From NCBI GenBank assembly GCA_018398805.1, contig JAGFBZ010002340.1, positions 53,501-117,500 of the forward strand: DNA of 64,000 nucleotides, read 5' to 3'. Source of the DNA: Hirundichthys speculiger (taxonomy: Eukaryota; Chordata; Actinopteri; Beloniformes; Exocoetidae). Below are positions 49,255 through 61,083 of this stretch, one piece after another (positions within the stretch are counted from its first letter, which is position 1; every line of letters begins with the position of its first letter). The notes beneath the pieces were generated by a model. The model was not told where the DNA came from, ran no database searches, and saw only the letters and a list, made by a program, of their open reading frames with translations. The position numbers and the translations under genes were made by a program.

Positions 49255-51935
49255 TCTACCGGGGTTAGGGTTCTCTACCAGGGTTAGGGTTCTCTACTAG
49301 GATTAGGGTTAAGGTTCTCTACCAGGGTTAGGGTGCTCTACTAGGGTTAAGGTTCTCTACCAGGGTTAGGGTTAAGGTTCTCTACCAGGTGTTGGGTTCT
49401 CTACCAGGGTTTGGGTTCTCTACCAGGGTTAGGGTTCTCTACCATGGTTAGGGTTCTCTGCTAGGGTTTGGGTTCTCTACCAGGATTAGGGTTAAGGTTC
49501 TCTACCAGGGTTTGGGTTCTCTAACAGGGTTAGGGTTCTCTACCAGGGTTACTGTTCTCTACCAGGGTTAGGGTTCTCTACTAGGGTTAGGGTTAAGGTT
49601 CTCTACCAGGGTTTGGGTTCTCTACCAGGATTAGGGTTAGGGTTCTCTACTAGGGTTAGGGTTCTCTACCAGAGTTAGGGTTCTCTTCTAGGGTTAAGGT
49701 TCTCTACCAAGGTTAGGGTTAGGGTTCTATACCAGGATCAGGGTTCTCTACCAGGGTTAGGGTTCTCTACTAGGATTAGGGTTAAGGTTCTCTACCAGGG
49801 TTAGGGTGCTCTACTAGGGTTAAGGTTCTCTACCAGGTGTTGGGTTCTCTACCAGGGTTTGGGTTCTCTACCAGGGTTAGGGTTCTCTACCATGGTTAGA
49901 GTTCTCTGCTAGGGTTTGGGTTCTCTACCAGGGTTAGGGTTCTCTACCAGGATTAGGGTTAAGGTTCTCTACCAGGGTTTGGGTTCTCTAACAGGGTTAG
50001 GGTTCTCTACCAGGGTTACTGTTCTCTACCAGGGTTAGGGTTCTCTACTAGGGTTAGGGTTAAGGTTCTCTACCAGGGTTTGGGTTCTCTACCAGGGTTA
50101 GGGTTCTCTACCAGGATTAGGGTTAGGGTTCTCTACTAGGGTTAGGGTTCTCTACCAGAGTTAGGGTTCTCTACCAGGATCAGGGTTCTCTACCAGGGTT
50201 AGGGTTCTCTACTAGGGTTAAGGTTCTCTACTAGGGTTAAGGTTCTCTACCAGGGTTAGGGTTCTCTACCAGGGTTAGGGTTCTCTACCAGGGTTAGGGT
50301 CCGCTACCAGGGTTAGGGTTCTCTACTAGGGTTAGGGTTAGGTTCTCTACCAGGGTTAGGGTTCTCTACCAGGCTTAGGGTTCTCTACTAGGGTTAGGGT
50401 TCTCTACCAGGGTTAGGGTCCTCTACTAGGGTTAGGGTCCTCTACCAGGGTTAAGGTTCTCTACCAGGGTTAGGGTTCTCTACCAGGGTTAGGGTTCTCT
50501 ACCAGGATTACGGTTAAGGTTCTCTACCAGGGTTTGGGTTCTCTAACAGGGTTAGGGTTCTCTACCAGGGTTAGGGTCCTCTACCAGGGTTAGGGTTCTC
50601 TACTAGGGTTAGGGTTAAGGTTCTCTACCAGGGTTAGGGTTCTCTACCAGGGTTAGGGTTCTCTACCATGGGTTAGGGTCCTCTACCAGGGTTAAGGTTC
50701 TCTACCAGGGTTAGGGTTCTCTACCAGGGTTAGGGTTCTCTACTAGGGTTAGGGTTCTCTACCAGGGTTAGGGTCCTCTACTAGGGTTAGGGTCCTCTAC
50801 CAGGGTTAAGGTTCTCTACCAAGGTTAGGGTTCTCTGCCAGGGTTAGGGTTCTCTACCAGGGTTTGGGTTCTCTACCAGGATTAGGGTTAAGGTTCTCTA
50901 CCAGGGTTTGGGTTCTCTAACAGGGTTAGGGTTCTCTAACAGGGTTAGGGTTCTCTACCAGGGTTAGGGTTCTCTACCAGGGTTAGGGTTAAGGTTCTCT
51001 ACCAGGGTTAGGGTTCTCTACTAGGGTTAGGGTTAAGGTTCTCTACCAGGGTTAGGGTTCTCTACTAGGGTTAGGGTTCTCTACCAGGGTTTGGGTTCTC
51101 TACCAGGGTTAGGGTTAAGGTTCTCTACAAAGGTTTGGGTTCTCTAACAGGGTTAGGGTTCTCTACCAGGGTTAGGGTCCCTTTACCAGGGTTAGGGTTC
51201 TCTACCAGGATTAAGGTTAGGGTTCTCTACTAGGGTTAGGGTTCTCTTCTAGGGTTAAGGTTCTCTACCAAGGTTAGTGTTAGGGTTCTCTACCAGGGTT
51301 AGGGTTCTCTACTAGGGTTAGGGTTCTCTACCAGGATCAGGGTTCTCTACCAGGGTTAGGGTTCTCTACCAGGATCAGGGTTCTCTACTAGGGTTAGGGT
51401 TCTATACTAGGGTTAGGGTTCTCTACCAGGGTTTGGGTTCTCTAACAGGGTTAAGGTTCTCTACCAGGGTTAGGGTTCTCTACCAGGATCAGGGTTCTCT
51501 ACTAGGGTTAAGGTTCTCTACCAGGGTTAGGGTTCTATACTAAGGTTAGGGTTCTCTACCAAGGTTAGGGTTCCCTACTAGGGTTAGGGTTCTCTACCAC
51601 GGTTAGGGTTCTCTACCAGGATTAGGGTTCTCTACCAGGGTTAGGGTTCTCTACCATGGTTAGGGTCCTCTACCAGGGTTAGGGTCCTCTACCAGGGTTA
51701 GGGTTCTCTACGGGGTTAGGGTTCTCTACCATGGTTAGGGTCCTCTACCAGGATTAGGGTTCTCTACCAGGGTTAGGGTTCTCTACCAGGGTTAGGGTTA
51801 GGGTTCTCCACCAGGGTTAGATTTCTCTACCAGGGTTAGGGTTCTCTACCAGGATTAGGGTTAGGGTTCTCCACCAGGGTTAGGGTTCTCTACCAGGATT
51901 AGGGTTCTCTATCAGGGTTAGGGTTCTCTACCAGG
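49255..51935. repeat. 19-bp minisatellite, 2.7 kb, telomere-like words
   Basis: About 135 units of GGTTCTCTACCAGGGTTAG, with GGTTTGG, GGTTAAGG and CTAGGGTT variants. An extra GGGTTA hexamer is often inserted, so TTAGGG occurs in most units. Larger blocks recur (for example 49275-49560 resembles 49760-50040). Confidence 0.96.
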
Positions 51936-52189
51936 TGACAGGATGTTTTAAAGGATGGGGAGGTTGTGTCAAAAAGGAGGAATCACTTAAAACCAAAAAC
52001 TGTTGAGACTCTTATTTCTGAACAATAATGTGTAAAATCTGTCCTGTACATGGTTGTCCAGGTTACTGAAGTAATTCAGTGTCCTACCTGCTCAGGTCCA
52101 CGACCTTCTGCTAACGGTCACACAATCACACAAGGTGACACATCAGATGATACTAACATACTGGAACACATTCATGATAGGGTTAGGGT

Positions 52190-52640
52190 TATCCATCCAC
52201 CCTCCATCCATCCATCCATTCATCATCCATCCATCCATCATCCATCCATCCATCCACCCATCCATCATCCATCATCTAGACCGGCTTAATCCTCTGCAGG
52301 GTCTCAGTGATCTGCTGGAGTCTATCCAGTTCTCTTCAGGTCTACAGTCAGGGGTCCACCTGGACAGGTCTCCGGTCCATCACCTGGACAGGTCTCCAGT
52401 CCATCACAGACCAACAACCATGAACCCTCCCAATCCCTCCTCCAGGTGATCTAGAACCAGCAGGTAACCTGACATGCAGGTCTTTGGACTGATGGAGGAA
52501 GCTGGAGAACCTGGAGGAAACCCACACAAGAACCAGGAGAACCTGGAGACTCCACACAGAAAGACCTGCTGAGGTTCAGACCAGGAACCTTCTAGCTGGG
52601 AGACAACAGAGACACCAAGACACCTGCTGCCCAACATTCT
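52190..52640. mobile_element. Dispersed teleost repeat (copy 2)
   Basis: Starts with a CCATCCAT microsatellite, then GGCTTAATCCTCTGCAGGGT, CACCTGGACAGGTCTCC (twice), AACCTGACATGCAGGTCT, GAGAACCTGGAGGAAACCCA and CTCCACACAGAAAG. This is the longest of three copies in the window and a very common interspersed family in ray-finned fishes. No coding capacity. Confidence 0.65.
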
Positions 52641-54335
52641 TGATATATTTTATTAAACACATATGTGATAATGAATGTATTTGGTTTAAATGTTCTTTGT
52701 AGTTCATAGTGATTCCCAGGAGCCATGACGGTCAAACATTCAATCCTCCACAGCCGTGATTCTCCATCTGGCCACTAGGTGGTGTCGTGATCACATGAAC
52801 CTTTCTGGAACCGACGGCTCCAGTGGTTCGATGCCTGATGAGGCCTCATCTCACCATCTCTAGGTTTTACAGATTGTCTTCTAAAATAACCGACCCACAT
52901 CTCTGCAGCAGCTTCTGGTTTGACTTGAACCCGTTTGAAACATCTGGGCGGCGCCGCTGATCCTCTTCCTGTGGAGCTGAAGCTCTGCGTTCACGTTTTT
53001 ATTCTCCGGGTGGATCTGAGAGCCAGGGTAACAAAAACAGTTTAAACATCAGCTGACTGTTCACGGGGTGGTCGACAGTAACGGACTCACAGCTGGAACT
53101 GAAGGTCCGGTAAAGTTGGACCCTCCAGAACCAGTGACATTCTACATGAGAAGGTGTGAAAGCGTGAATGTTGCCTCAGTCCAGCTACTGAGACACAGAA
53201 GAAGCTACAAGCTAGCAGATATAAAAACGAGAAGTTTCAGCGTCTGTGTTTAAACACAACAGACTGAAGGACGACATGTGGACATGTGGACATTTGGACA
53301 TGTGGACTGTCCTGCTGGAACTCAGCCGACATGGAGACCAGCAGGACTGGAAGAGGAATCCTGCTTGTGCTCCATCATTTACTCCAGGTGTGTCTGGAGC
53401 TTCACCTGTTCATGTTGGTTCCTGGGAGGACGTCCTCCAGAGACATGTCCATCCTCAGAGTAAAACCTCTCAAACTTCAGCGATGTCAAGAGACAACTCT
53501 GGACCTTCTGGACCTTCTGGACTCTGATCTACAAGCAGTCTTCAAGTCATTTATATATTTATATATATAGATATTTATAAATATATCTATATATATAAAT
53601 ATATCTTCATTGAACATTTACACATTTATAAAGTCAGTTCAATTAAATCGGAAATTCCAGGTCTTTTTCTTGTATATTTATATAGAAATTCATAGTAAAG
53701 TCAAGAATTTCTATTTATTTTTTCTAAATTTGAAAAATTATCAAATTATAAATTGAGTTTTTCTAAATGGGAGACCTGCAGATCTGAACTGGGGAACCTG
53801 CAGATCTAAACTGGGGGAACTGGGGACCTGCAGATCTGAACTGGGTACCTGCAGATCAGCCGCTACTAGCAGGTGTGTTGATCTTTAAATCAAGAATTTA
53901 ACAAAAATGTGATCTTTCTTTTTAATTAAATGTTTTTGTCATAAAATATCAACTTTGTGAAACGTTGCGATATTTTTAAACATTTCATTACAGCTTTGCT
54001 TCATTAAATTGCTAATTTTGTATAACTGCAACTTTTTTTCATAAATAAGATTTTTATTGTGAAATGGAAAAATTTGAAGATATCAAGAATTTTGGTTAGA
54101 AAAAAAGTTCATTTTTGTCATAAAATTGAAAAAATAGCATAAATTTGTCTTAAACTTTTTCTTCTGAAGTTTTGAGATTTTTCTGGTTAAACTGTGACAT
54201 CTGTAAAAGTCACATTTGTACAAATTGTAAAATTTCTAAATATGTTCTAATAAAAGTTAATTCTGAATCATAAATGTAAAATGTAAATGTTAAATAAAGT
54301 TATATGAAGAGTTTGTATGAAGACGATGACAGACT
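52641..54335. other. Intergenic DNA between actr1b and stc1
   Basis: AT-rich, with a TATATAAATATATCTATA tract near 53545-53605 and a GGACATGTGGACATTT mini-repeat near 53280-53305. Short open frames around 53250-53570 have no recognisable domain. Confidence 0.45.
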
Positions 54336-55371
54336 AGTGCTGGTAGATGTAGCAGCTTAGCTTTAAACCGCTAACAGGCTAGTGTCAGTGGATGTAGCAG
54401 GTTAGCTTTAAACCGCTAACAGGCTAGTGCTGGTAGATGTAGCAGCTTAGCTTTAAACCGCTAACAGGCTAGTGTCAGTGGATGTAGCAGGTTAGCTTTA
54501 AACCGCTAACAGGCTAGTGTCGGTAAATGTAGCAGCTTAGCTTTAAACTGCTAACAGGCTAGTGTTGGTAGATGTAGCAGCTTAGCTTTAAACCGCTAAC
54601 AGGCTAGTGTTGGTAGATGTAGCAGCTTAGCTTTAAACTGCTAACAGGCTACTGCTGGTAGATGTAGCAGCTTAGCTTTAAACCGCTAACAGGCTAGTGC
54701 TGGTAGATGTAGCAGCTTAGCTTTAAACCGCTAACAGGCTAGTGTTGGTAGATGTAGCAGCTTAGCTTTAAACCGCTAACAGGCTACTGCTGGTAGATGT
54801 AGCAGCTTAGCTTTAAACCGCTAACAGGCTAGTGTCAGTGGATGTAGCAGGTTAGCTTTAAACCGCTAACAGGCTAGTGCTGGTAGATGTAGCAGCTTAG
54901 CTTTAAACCGCTAACAGGCTAGTGTCAGTGGATGTAGCAGGTTAGCTTTAAACCGCTAACAGGCTAGTGTCGGTAAATGTAGCAGCTTAGCTTTAAACTG
55001 CTAACAGGCTAGTGTTGGTAGATGTAGCAGCTTAGCTTTAAACCGCTAACAGGCTAGTGTTGGTAGATGTAGCAGCTTAGCTTTAAACTGCTAACAGGCT
55101 ACTGCTGGTAGATGTAGCAGCTTAGCTTTAAACCGCTAACAGGCTAGTGCTGGTAGATGTAGCAGCTTAGCTTTAAACCGCTAACAGGCTAGTGTTGGTA
55201 GATGTAGCAGCTTAGCTTTAAACCGCTAACAGGCTACTGCTGGTAGATGTAACAGCTTAGCTTTAAACTGCTAACAGGCTAGTGTTGGTAGATGTAGCAG
55301 CTTAGCTTTAAACTGCTAACAGGCTACTGCTGGTAGATGTAGCAGCTTAGCTTTAAACCGCTAACAGGCTA
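54336..55371. repeat. 45-bp minisatellite with 450-bp higher-order repeat
   Basis: About 23 units, each containing TTTAAACCGCTAACAGGCTA and TAGATGTAGCAGCTTAG. The run 54421-54810 matches 54871-55260 almost base for base (one difference near 55251), so a ten-unit block was duplicated in one event. It lies just beyond the stc1 polyadenylation signal. Confidence 0.97.
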
Positions 55372-55428
55372 GAGTGTCTGTGTCATCAGTGAGAATAAAC
55401 GAGTCAGAATTAGAGGTTGATCCTAAAG

Positions 55429-55434
55429 TTTATT
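55429..55434 (-). terminator. Candidate polyadenylation signal of stc1
   Basis: AATAAA on the minus strand, 170 nt beyond the stc1 stop codon. The 45-bp array begins within about 60 nt downstream, so the transcript probably ends just before the array. Confidence 0.55.
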
Positions 55435-55603
55435 TCTAAAATAACAGCAACATTCGGTGATTCTGTCTGAACATTTGTAAACATCTGAGGCGAAGCTTCA
55501 CGACCAGCGCTGAAGCAACTTCCTTCCCTCTGTCAACATCTCAACTCATAAGTTAATTTAACAAATAAATATCCATGAGAGTAATTAAAAGTCAGCGTAT
55601 TAT

Positions 55604-57525
55604 CTAATCGTCAGCCTGAGGCCCCGCCTCCCTGTCCAGGTTGTCCAGGGACCTCTTCCTGGCGAACAGGTGGGTGGGGTCTCTGCCAGTGAAGCTGGGC
55701 TGGATGTTGAAGATGGGCGTGTTCCTCCAGCTGGCTGGGTTGTTGTAGGCGGAGCCTGAGGGGGCGGAGCCGGGGGTGCAGGGTTTATTCTGCACCAGCT
55801 GCAGGAAGGTCTCCATGTCGGGGCTCACTCGGGCCAGGACGCCGGTCCGGACCGCTGCCACCGTCTGGTCGTCACAGGTCTGCAGCGTCTGCAGCAGTGT
55901 GCTGTAGTACCTGCAGGGTCCACCAGAGGGAGGACACCAAAAAAAAAAAGTGCTGTTGAATCACGGGGGTACCTGGGATTCAGAATATCCTAGTTTAAAT
56001 GCACATTTTAATCAGGTCTCAAGGTTTTCACTCAGTCCTGTTACCATAACACTCCATCCTTCCTGAATGTGTTCCACAGGAAGTTGCATCATTTAAATCT
56101 TCGAAAAGGTCATGGAAAGGTCACCTGTAGGTTTCATGGTTTTGAGGCTACGACTAACGACGGTCTCTTCAACTAATGAGGTCAGTTTCAACTAACGAGA
56201 CTGCCATAGCACCTCGTTAATTAAGACTTAGTTAAGACCTGTCGCTATATTCTATGCATTTGCTAATGCCATCTTGCAATTTCAATTCAGTCCTGTTATT
56301 TAAAAATGCTTTTTATAACAGAAAAAAAACCCAGAAATTTAGTAAAAATATAGTTACGTTTTTCAACAAGCAAACAGCCTCGATTAAGTTAACACAGATA
56401 TGCTATTGTAGCTTAGCAACTTAAAAGACTTGCTAACCTACCCAGCCAACCAGCTAACTGTGTTAACATTTGTAAATTAGTTTACAGCTAAGATGGCTAT
56501 TCTGGTTTTGCTAGTCAAAATAACTGACTAGATAAGTTAGTAAGCTAAAATAACTGCCTCAGCAATTTCAACCGGCTAAAAAAAATCGCTTAACTAGTTT
56601 TATAGCTTTGCTCGTTAAATGGCTTGAGAAAGCTACCTATTTTATCTTTCCAGCCGAACTGTAAATTTATTTTTGCTCATCTGGCCTAAAAAGCTAGCTA
56701 AATAAAATACCTAGCGCAAGAAGTCAGTCAGCTATGTTAGTTTAGCTAGTTAGAATAGCTGGCTAGGTATATTAAGAAGCTAAGCTAACAAGGCAGGCTG
56801 AGCTGTTGTGCTAGCTGTGAGCACGTTCCTTAGTTATCTGTCAACGCTAACCTGTTGGGGAAGTGAATCGGCACTTGAACGACCTCTCCGATGGCATCGG
56901 GGTTGGTTCGAGCGACGGTGCAGATGTCCAGGCTGGTGTAGCATTCTTCCTGAACCTGCGGGAGTTTCACAACATGATGTCATGCTAATGAACATTAGCC
57001 ATCATTGTGAGAACAATGCTAGCAGTCAAAATGCTAGTAGATTTAGCCTGAAGCTATCAAATGTCGGCTAAAATGACAGAGCTCAGCGTGATCACATTTT
57101 AACAAATAATGTTCCTGAGTGCTAAAACACGAAACAAATATTAGCCACAGCTAACAGCCTTAAATCGATGTCCAACAGACTACAGCTTCAGTTAACAGTC
57201 TTAAGCTAAAGCTAACAAGTCTCACACTGAATAACCCCCCCAATAATCCAAATATTGTGGGTCCATTCAGGCTTGGAACCCGGACTTATAATAATAGCTC
57301 GGGTTTCTATAGCCTGAGTTAAACAGAAAGAAAAGAGCGCAGTGTATTCTCTAAAAAATTTTAGCTAATAACGCAGTAGAGGATACATTATTCAGTCCTC
57401 CATCGCTACACAACAAGATTTACTTGTATACCTCGTTTGTCAGTCGGACAACCGATCCGACGGACAAAATAAATAAATATAGTAATATAGCATATAAAAA
57501 TATATATATATATATATAGATATAT

Positions 57526-57567
<42 letters not shown>

Positions 57568-60379
57568 ATAATAAGATGGTTTTGCAGCATTTATCTTTAT
57601 TAACTACGAAAATATTTTCATTTGAAGCTAGCTTTTTTCAGCTCAATCCGTTTTGAAGATGCCTTCTGGGTAGCCCTTACTTGACACTCTGAGAACCGGA
57701 ATCTCACGGGAGTGCATATTTTTGAGATTGAGGGTTAAGGGAGGAAATGGAATTCACCCTGAGACTCAGAACTTAGATCTGTGTCAGAACCAGAACCTTC
57801 ATGTCCAGCGTCTGTAGGTCTACAAACCTCAGCAATCATCCTCTGGAAGACGTTGCAGTGGCGGATCGTCTGGAAGACTTTACTGGAGATCGCCTGAGTG
57901 ATGCAGAGGAGACTCTTCTTCACAAAGATTTTACCCTGAAGACACAAACAGATAGTCAGAACCTGGACGAGACTGGACCTGAACTGGAGTAGAACATTGG
58001 ACTGGAACTGGACTAGCGAACTGGAATGGAACTGGAACTGGAACAGTGCCAGAACAGTTGAAAGCTGGACTAGAAATCAACCCAAACTCGACTAATGAAC
58101 AAGAATAGAACTGGACCAGAAAACTGGACTAGAACTGGAACAGAACTGGACCAAACTGGAGGGAAAACAACTGGAGCAGAACGGGACAAGAACTAGAATT
58201 TAAGTGGCCTGTAGAAGAACTGCAGCCTCTAGTGGTCGGTAGAGGAACTGCAGCCTCTAGTGGTCGGTAGAGGAACTGCAACCTCTAGTGGTCGGTAGAG
58301 GAACTGCAGCCTCTAGTGGTCGGTAGAAGAACTGCAACCTCTAGTGGTTGGTAGAGAGACGCAACCTCTAGTGGTTGGTAGAGGAACTGCAACCTCTAGT
58401 GGTTGGTAGAGGAAGTGCAGCCTCTAGTGGTCGGTAGAGGAACTGCAGCCTCTAGTGGTCGGTAGAGGAACTGCAGCCTCTAGTGGTCGGTAGAGGAACT
58501 GCAGCCTCTAGTGGTCGGTAGAGGAACTGCAGCCTCTAGTGGTCGGTAGAGGAACCGCAGCCTCTAGTGGTCGGTAGAAGAACTGCAGCCTCTAGTGGTT
58601 GGTAGAGGAACTGCAGCCTCTAGCGGTCGGTTGAAGAACTGCAGCCTCTAGTGGTCATTAGAGGAACTGCAGCCTCTAGCGGTCGGTAGAGGAACTGCAG
58701 CCTCTAGTGGTCAGTAAAGGAACTGCAACCTCTAGTGGTCGGTAGAGGAACCGCAGCCTCTAGCGGTCGGTAGAGGAACTGCAGCCTCTAGCGGTCGGTA
58801 GAGGAACTGCAGCCTCTAGTGGTCAGTAGAGGAACTGCAGCCTCTAGCGGTCGGTGGAGGAACTGCAGGTTTTCTAACTTCCAGGTTGGATGAACTTCTA
58901 AGACAGACTGACAGCATGGTGGGCGGAGTCACCTCCGTGTTGAAGCTAGCAGCTGAGTGGAGGAAGAGCTCGCAGATCTCGTGCATCCCATCGGTGTCGC
59001 AGGTTGAGTTTTCCAGACAGGAGAAAAAGCCGCAGCCCACGGCAACAGCATCGTTCAGGCATCGGGCCACGTCAGCTGTGAACAGATCAGAATCTACAAA
59101 TCAGTGGTTTAATGCTAACGAAACATCTGTGTGGTGAAATAGTCATGAAAATGCGTTAAATGTTGTCAAACTCCTCTAAATGCTACATCTGTAAATATTA
59201 TCTGATTTTTAGATTTATTTTTAGTCTGTGTAGTACCACATCTGACCACATGGGGGCAGCGTATCACCAGGACAAGAGCGCCTCTGGTGGGACCAGCGGT
59301 ATTACAAGACCTCTCAGACGCCCCCATCTGGCCACCGGTGGTACTGCTGCAGAGAGTTGCTTTAAAAAATTAACTTTATGAAATACACTGTTTGCCTTTG
59401 CTGTAATTTTTACAGTAAAATACCACAAAATGCCCAGTAAACCTACCACAAAATATGATTACAACAAGTTACTGTAATTTGCATAGTATTATGGGTAAAG
59501 TGCCTTTATTTACAGTAACTTGCTGTATTTTTTGAAATTGTGGTAAATTACTGTTGACATTTACAGTAATGCTACTGTAGGCCTTTGTGATGGTAAATTT
59601 ATATGTCTAACTTTTAGTTTTAGACTTTAATATAGTAAATTTTAGCTTATTTATTGTATAATTTTAGTTATTTTTATCATGTCTTTGCACTTATATCTTT
59701 TAATTCTTTTATTTATTTGGTTTTAGCCAGTAAAGATGATTTACTGTAAAACATTATTACAGTAAAGATGATATACTGTAAAACATTATTACAGGATTAA
59801 TACTGTAAGGTGGTAATTACAGTAACTTACTGGCAATAGTGTCGCCAGTAAACTACCGTAAAAATACAACAAAATGTCTAACAGTGTACAATCTCTTCTT
59901 CTAAACCCAATTTTTTCCAAGACGTGTTGATTTATAATCATGACTTCTTGATGAAAATCATTATTTTCCACAAAACATAAATATTTACAATATTTACAAA
60001 AAAATACTTTTTTGTAAAAGAAAAATCAAATTTTGCAAAACAACAACTTTTTTCTTGTCAAAACCAACTTCATTAAATCCAAACTTTGACATAAAATCCC
60101 AACTGTGTGTCGTAAAACAGTTTAACTGCAGCTGTTTGTTTGTTTGGATCTGGAAGTTTCTGACAGAAACCAGTTAAAACCAGAACCCTGACGCGGACCG
60201 GACCAGATCAAGATCGGAAACTAAAAGTTCTGGGACTGCAGGGACTCACTCGGGCTGTTGGCGGAGAACCGGGCCCGGCGGGGAGACGCCTCCTCCGGCA
60301 GCAGCTGGAAGCCTCCGGCGGCGGCGGCGGCGGCGGCGCCCAGACCCAGGAGGAGGAGGAGCGGAGCGGCGTTCAGCAT
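55604..60379 (-). CDS. stc1: Stanniocalcin-1-type secreted glycoprotein hormone, 5 coding exons
   Basis: Coding exons on the minus strand: 60250-60379, 58933-59075, 57828-57935, 56852-56955, 55604-55910. They total 792 nt, 263 residues plus TAG, with all phases consistent. The start [14 protein letters not shown] opens a hydrophobic signal peptide containing a run of seven alanines. Mature-protein hallmarks follow: [19 protein letters not shown], the conserved N-glycosylation site in [54 protein letters not shown], and a basic C-terminal [16 protein letters not shown]. Stanniocalcin is a disulfide-linked dimer controlling calcium and phosphate handling, made in the corpuscles of Stannius in fish (family knowledge). 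The C-terminal part resembles fish STC1 and lacks the His-rich STC2 tail. Human STC1 is 247 residues, so this copy is slightly long. Confidence 0.94.
55911..56851. other. stc1 intron 4
   Basis: AT-rich with many scattered AGCTAGCTAA/GCTAGTTA words from 56390 to 56810 but no regular array. Confidence 0.5.
57498..57563. repeat. (TA)n microsatellite in stc1 intron 3
   Basis: About 33 TA dinucleotides with ATAGATA interruptions. Confidence 0.97.
58207..58868. repeat. 28-bp minisatellite in stc1 intron 2 (family copy 3)
   Basis: About 23 units of the same family as 7500-8475 and 33765-35002 (core CCTCTAGTGGTCGGTAGAGG), again in the same plus-strand orientation although stc1 is on the minus strand. 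It ends about 65 bp from the exon 2 donor. Confidence 0.97.
59395..59890. mobile_element. MITE-like palindromic AT-rich element
   Basis: Multiple direct and inverted copies of TTTACAGTAA/TTACTGTAAA lie in stc1 intron 1, from ATTTTTACAGTAAAATACC on the left to CAGTAAACTACCGTAAAAAT on the right. It resembles non-autonomous DNA transposons of fishes. Exact ends not defined. Confidence 0.45.
60313..60338 (-). repeat. GCC repeat coding poly-alanine in the stc1 signal peptide
   Basis: A run of GCC codons on the minus strand encodes seven consecutive alanines in the hydrophobic signal sequence of stc1. Confidence 0.85.
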
Positions 60380-60439
60380 CCTGACTGAGACCTCGAGGAC
60401 GGAGGAGGTGTGATGGTCTGGGCCTCGGCCCACCGCCGC

Positions 60440-60447
60440 TATTTATG
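60440..60447 (-). promoter_or_regulatory. TATA box of stc1
   Basis: Read on the minus strand this is a CATAAATA-type element in a GC-rich setting, about 60 nt upstream of the stc1 ATG at 60379. That spacing predicts transcription start near 60410-60415 and a very short 5' UTR. A TATA-type promoter suits a tissue-restricted hormone gene. Position and match are seen; the start site is inferred. Confidence 0.6.
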
Positions 60448-60815
60448 CCCCGCCAGCTGTGAACGGACCAATCAGAGAGCGCCGTTCCCGCGGGGCTCCG
60501 GTTAATGGTTTATTCACAGGTGTAATTAACCCACACAGCTAATTGGATGTTTCCACACACGAGAGGACGCAGAGGAATTTCCGAGCGGCAGTGAACTCTG
60601 GGATAATTTTAACTTTTCCACAGAAAACCAGAATAAAGCAGCTGAGGAGCTTCAGGCTGTTTCCTGCTGCAGACGACAGGAAGTTCACTTCCGTCCTGAA
60701 GTCCACGAGACTCGTTAAATATGGACACGTGGAACCTGAGACGTCAACAACAGGAAGAGACGCTGCAGTCGTCCCCGCTGAAGAAAATAGATCTCTGGAA
60801 TAAAACCTGAAAATA

Positions 60816-61020
60816 TCCATCCATCCATCCATCCATCCATCCATCCATCCATCCATCCATCCATCCATCATCATCCATCCATCCATCCATCCATCCTCCA
60901 GGTGATCTAGAACCAGCAGGTAACCTGACATGCAGGTCTCTGGACGGATGGAGGAAGCTGGAGAACCTGGAGGAAACCCACACAGAAAGACCTGCTGAGG
61001 TCCAGACCAGGAACCTTCTA
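60816..61020. mobile_element. Dispersed teleost repeat (copy 3) with (CCAT)n
   Basis: A (CCAT)n microsatellite at 60816-60898 is followed by GTAACCTGACATGCAGGTCT and GAGAACCTGGAGGAAACCCA. This matches the right half of copy 2 at 52190-52640 and lacks its middle. It lies upstream of stc1. Confidence 0.6.
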
Positions 61021-61083
61021 GAAAATATTCACCGATAAAACCTGAAGTTTGAAGGTTCTTGGGGGCCACTTCTGGCTGTCTGG

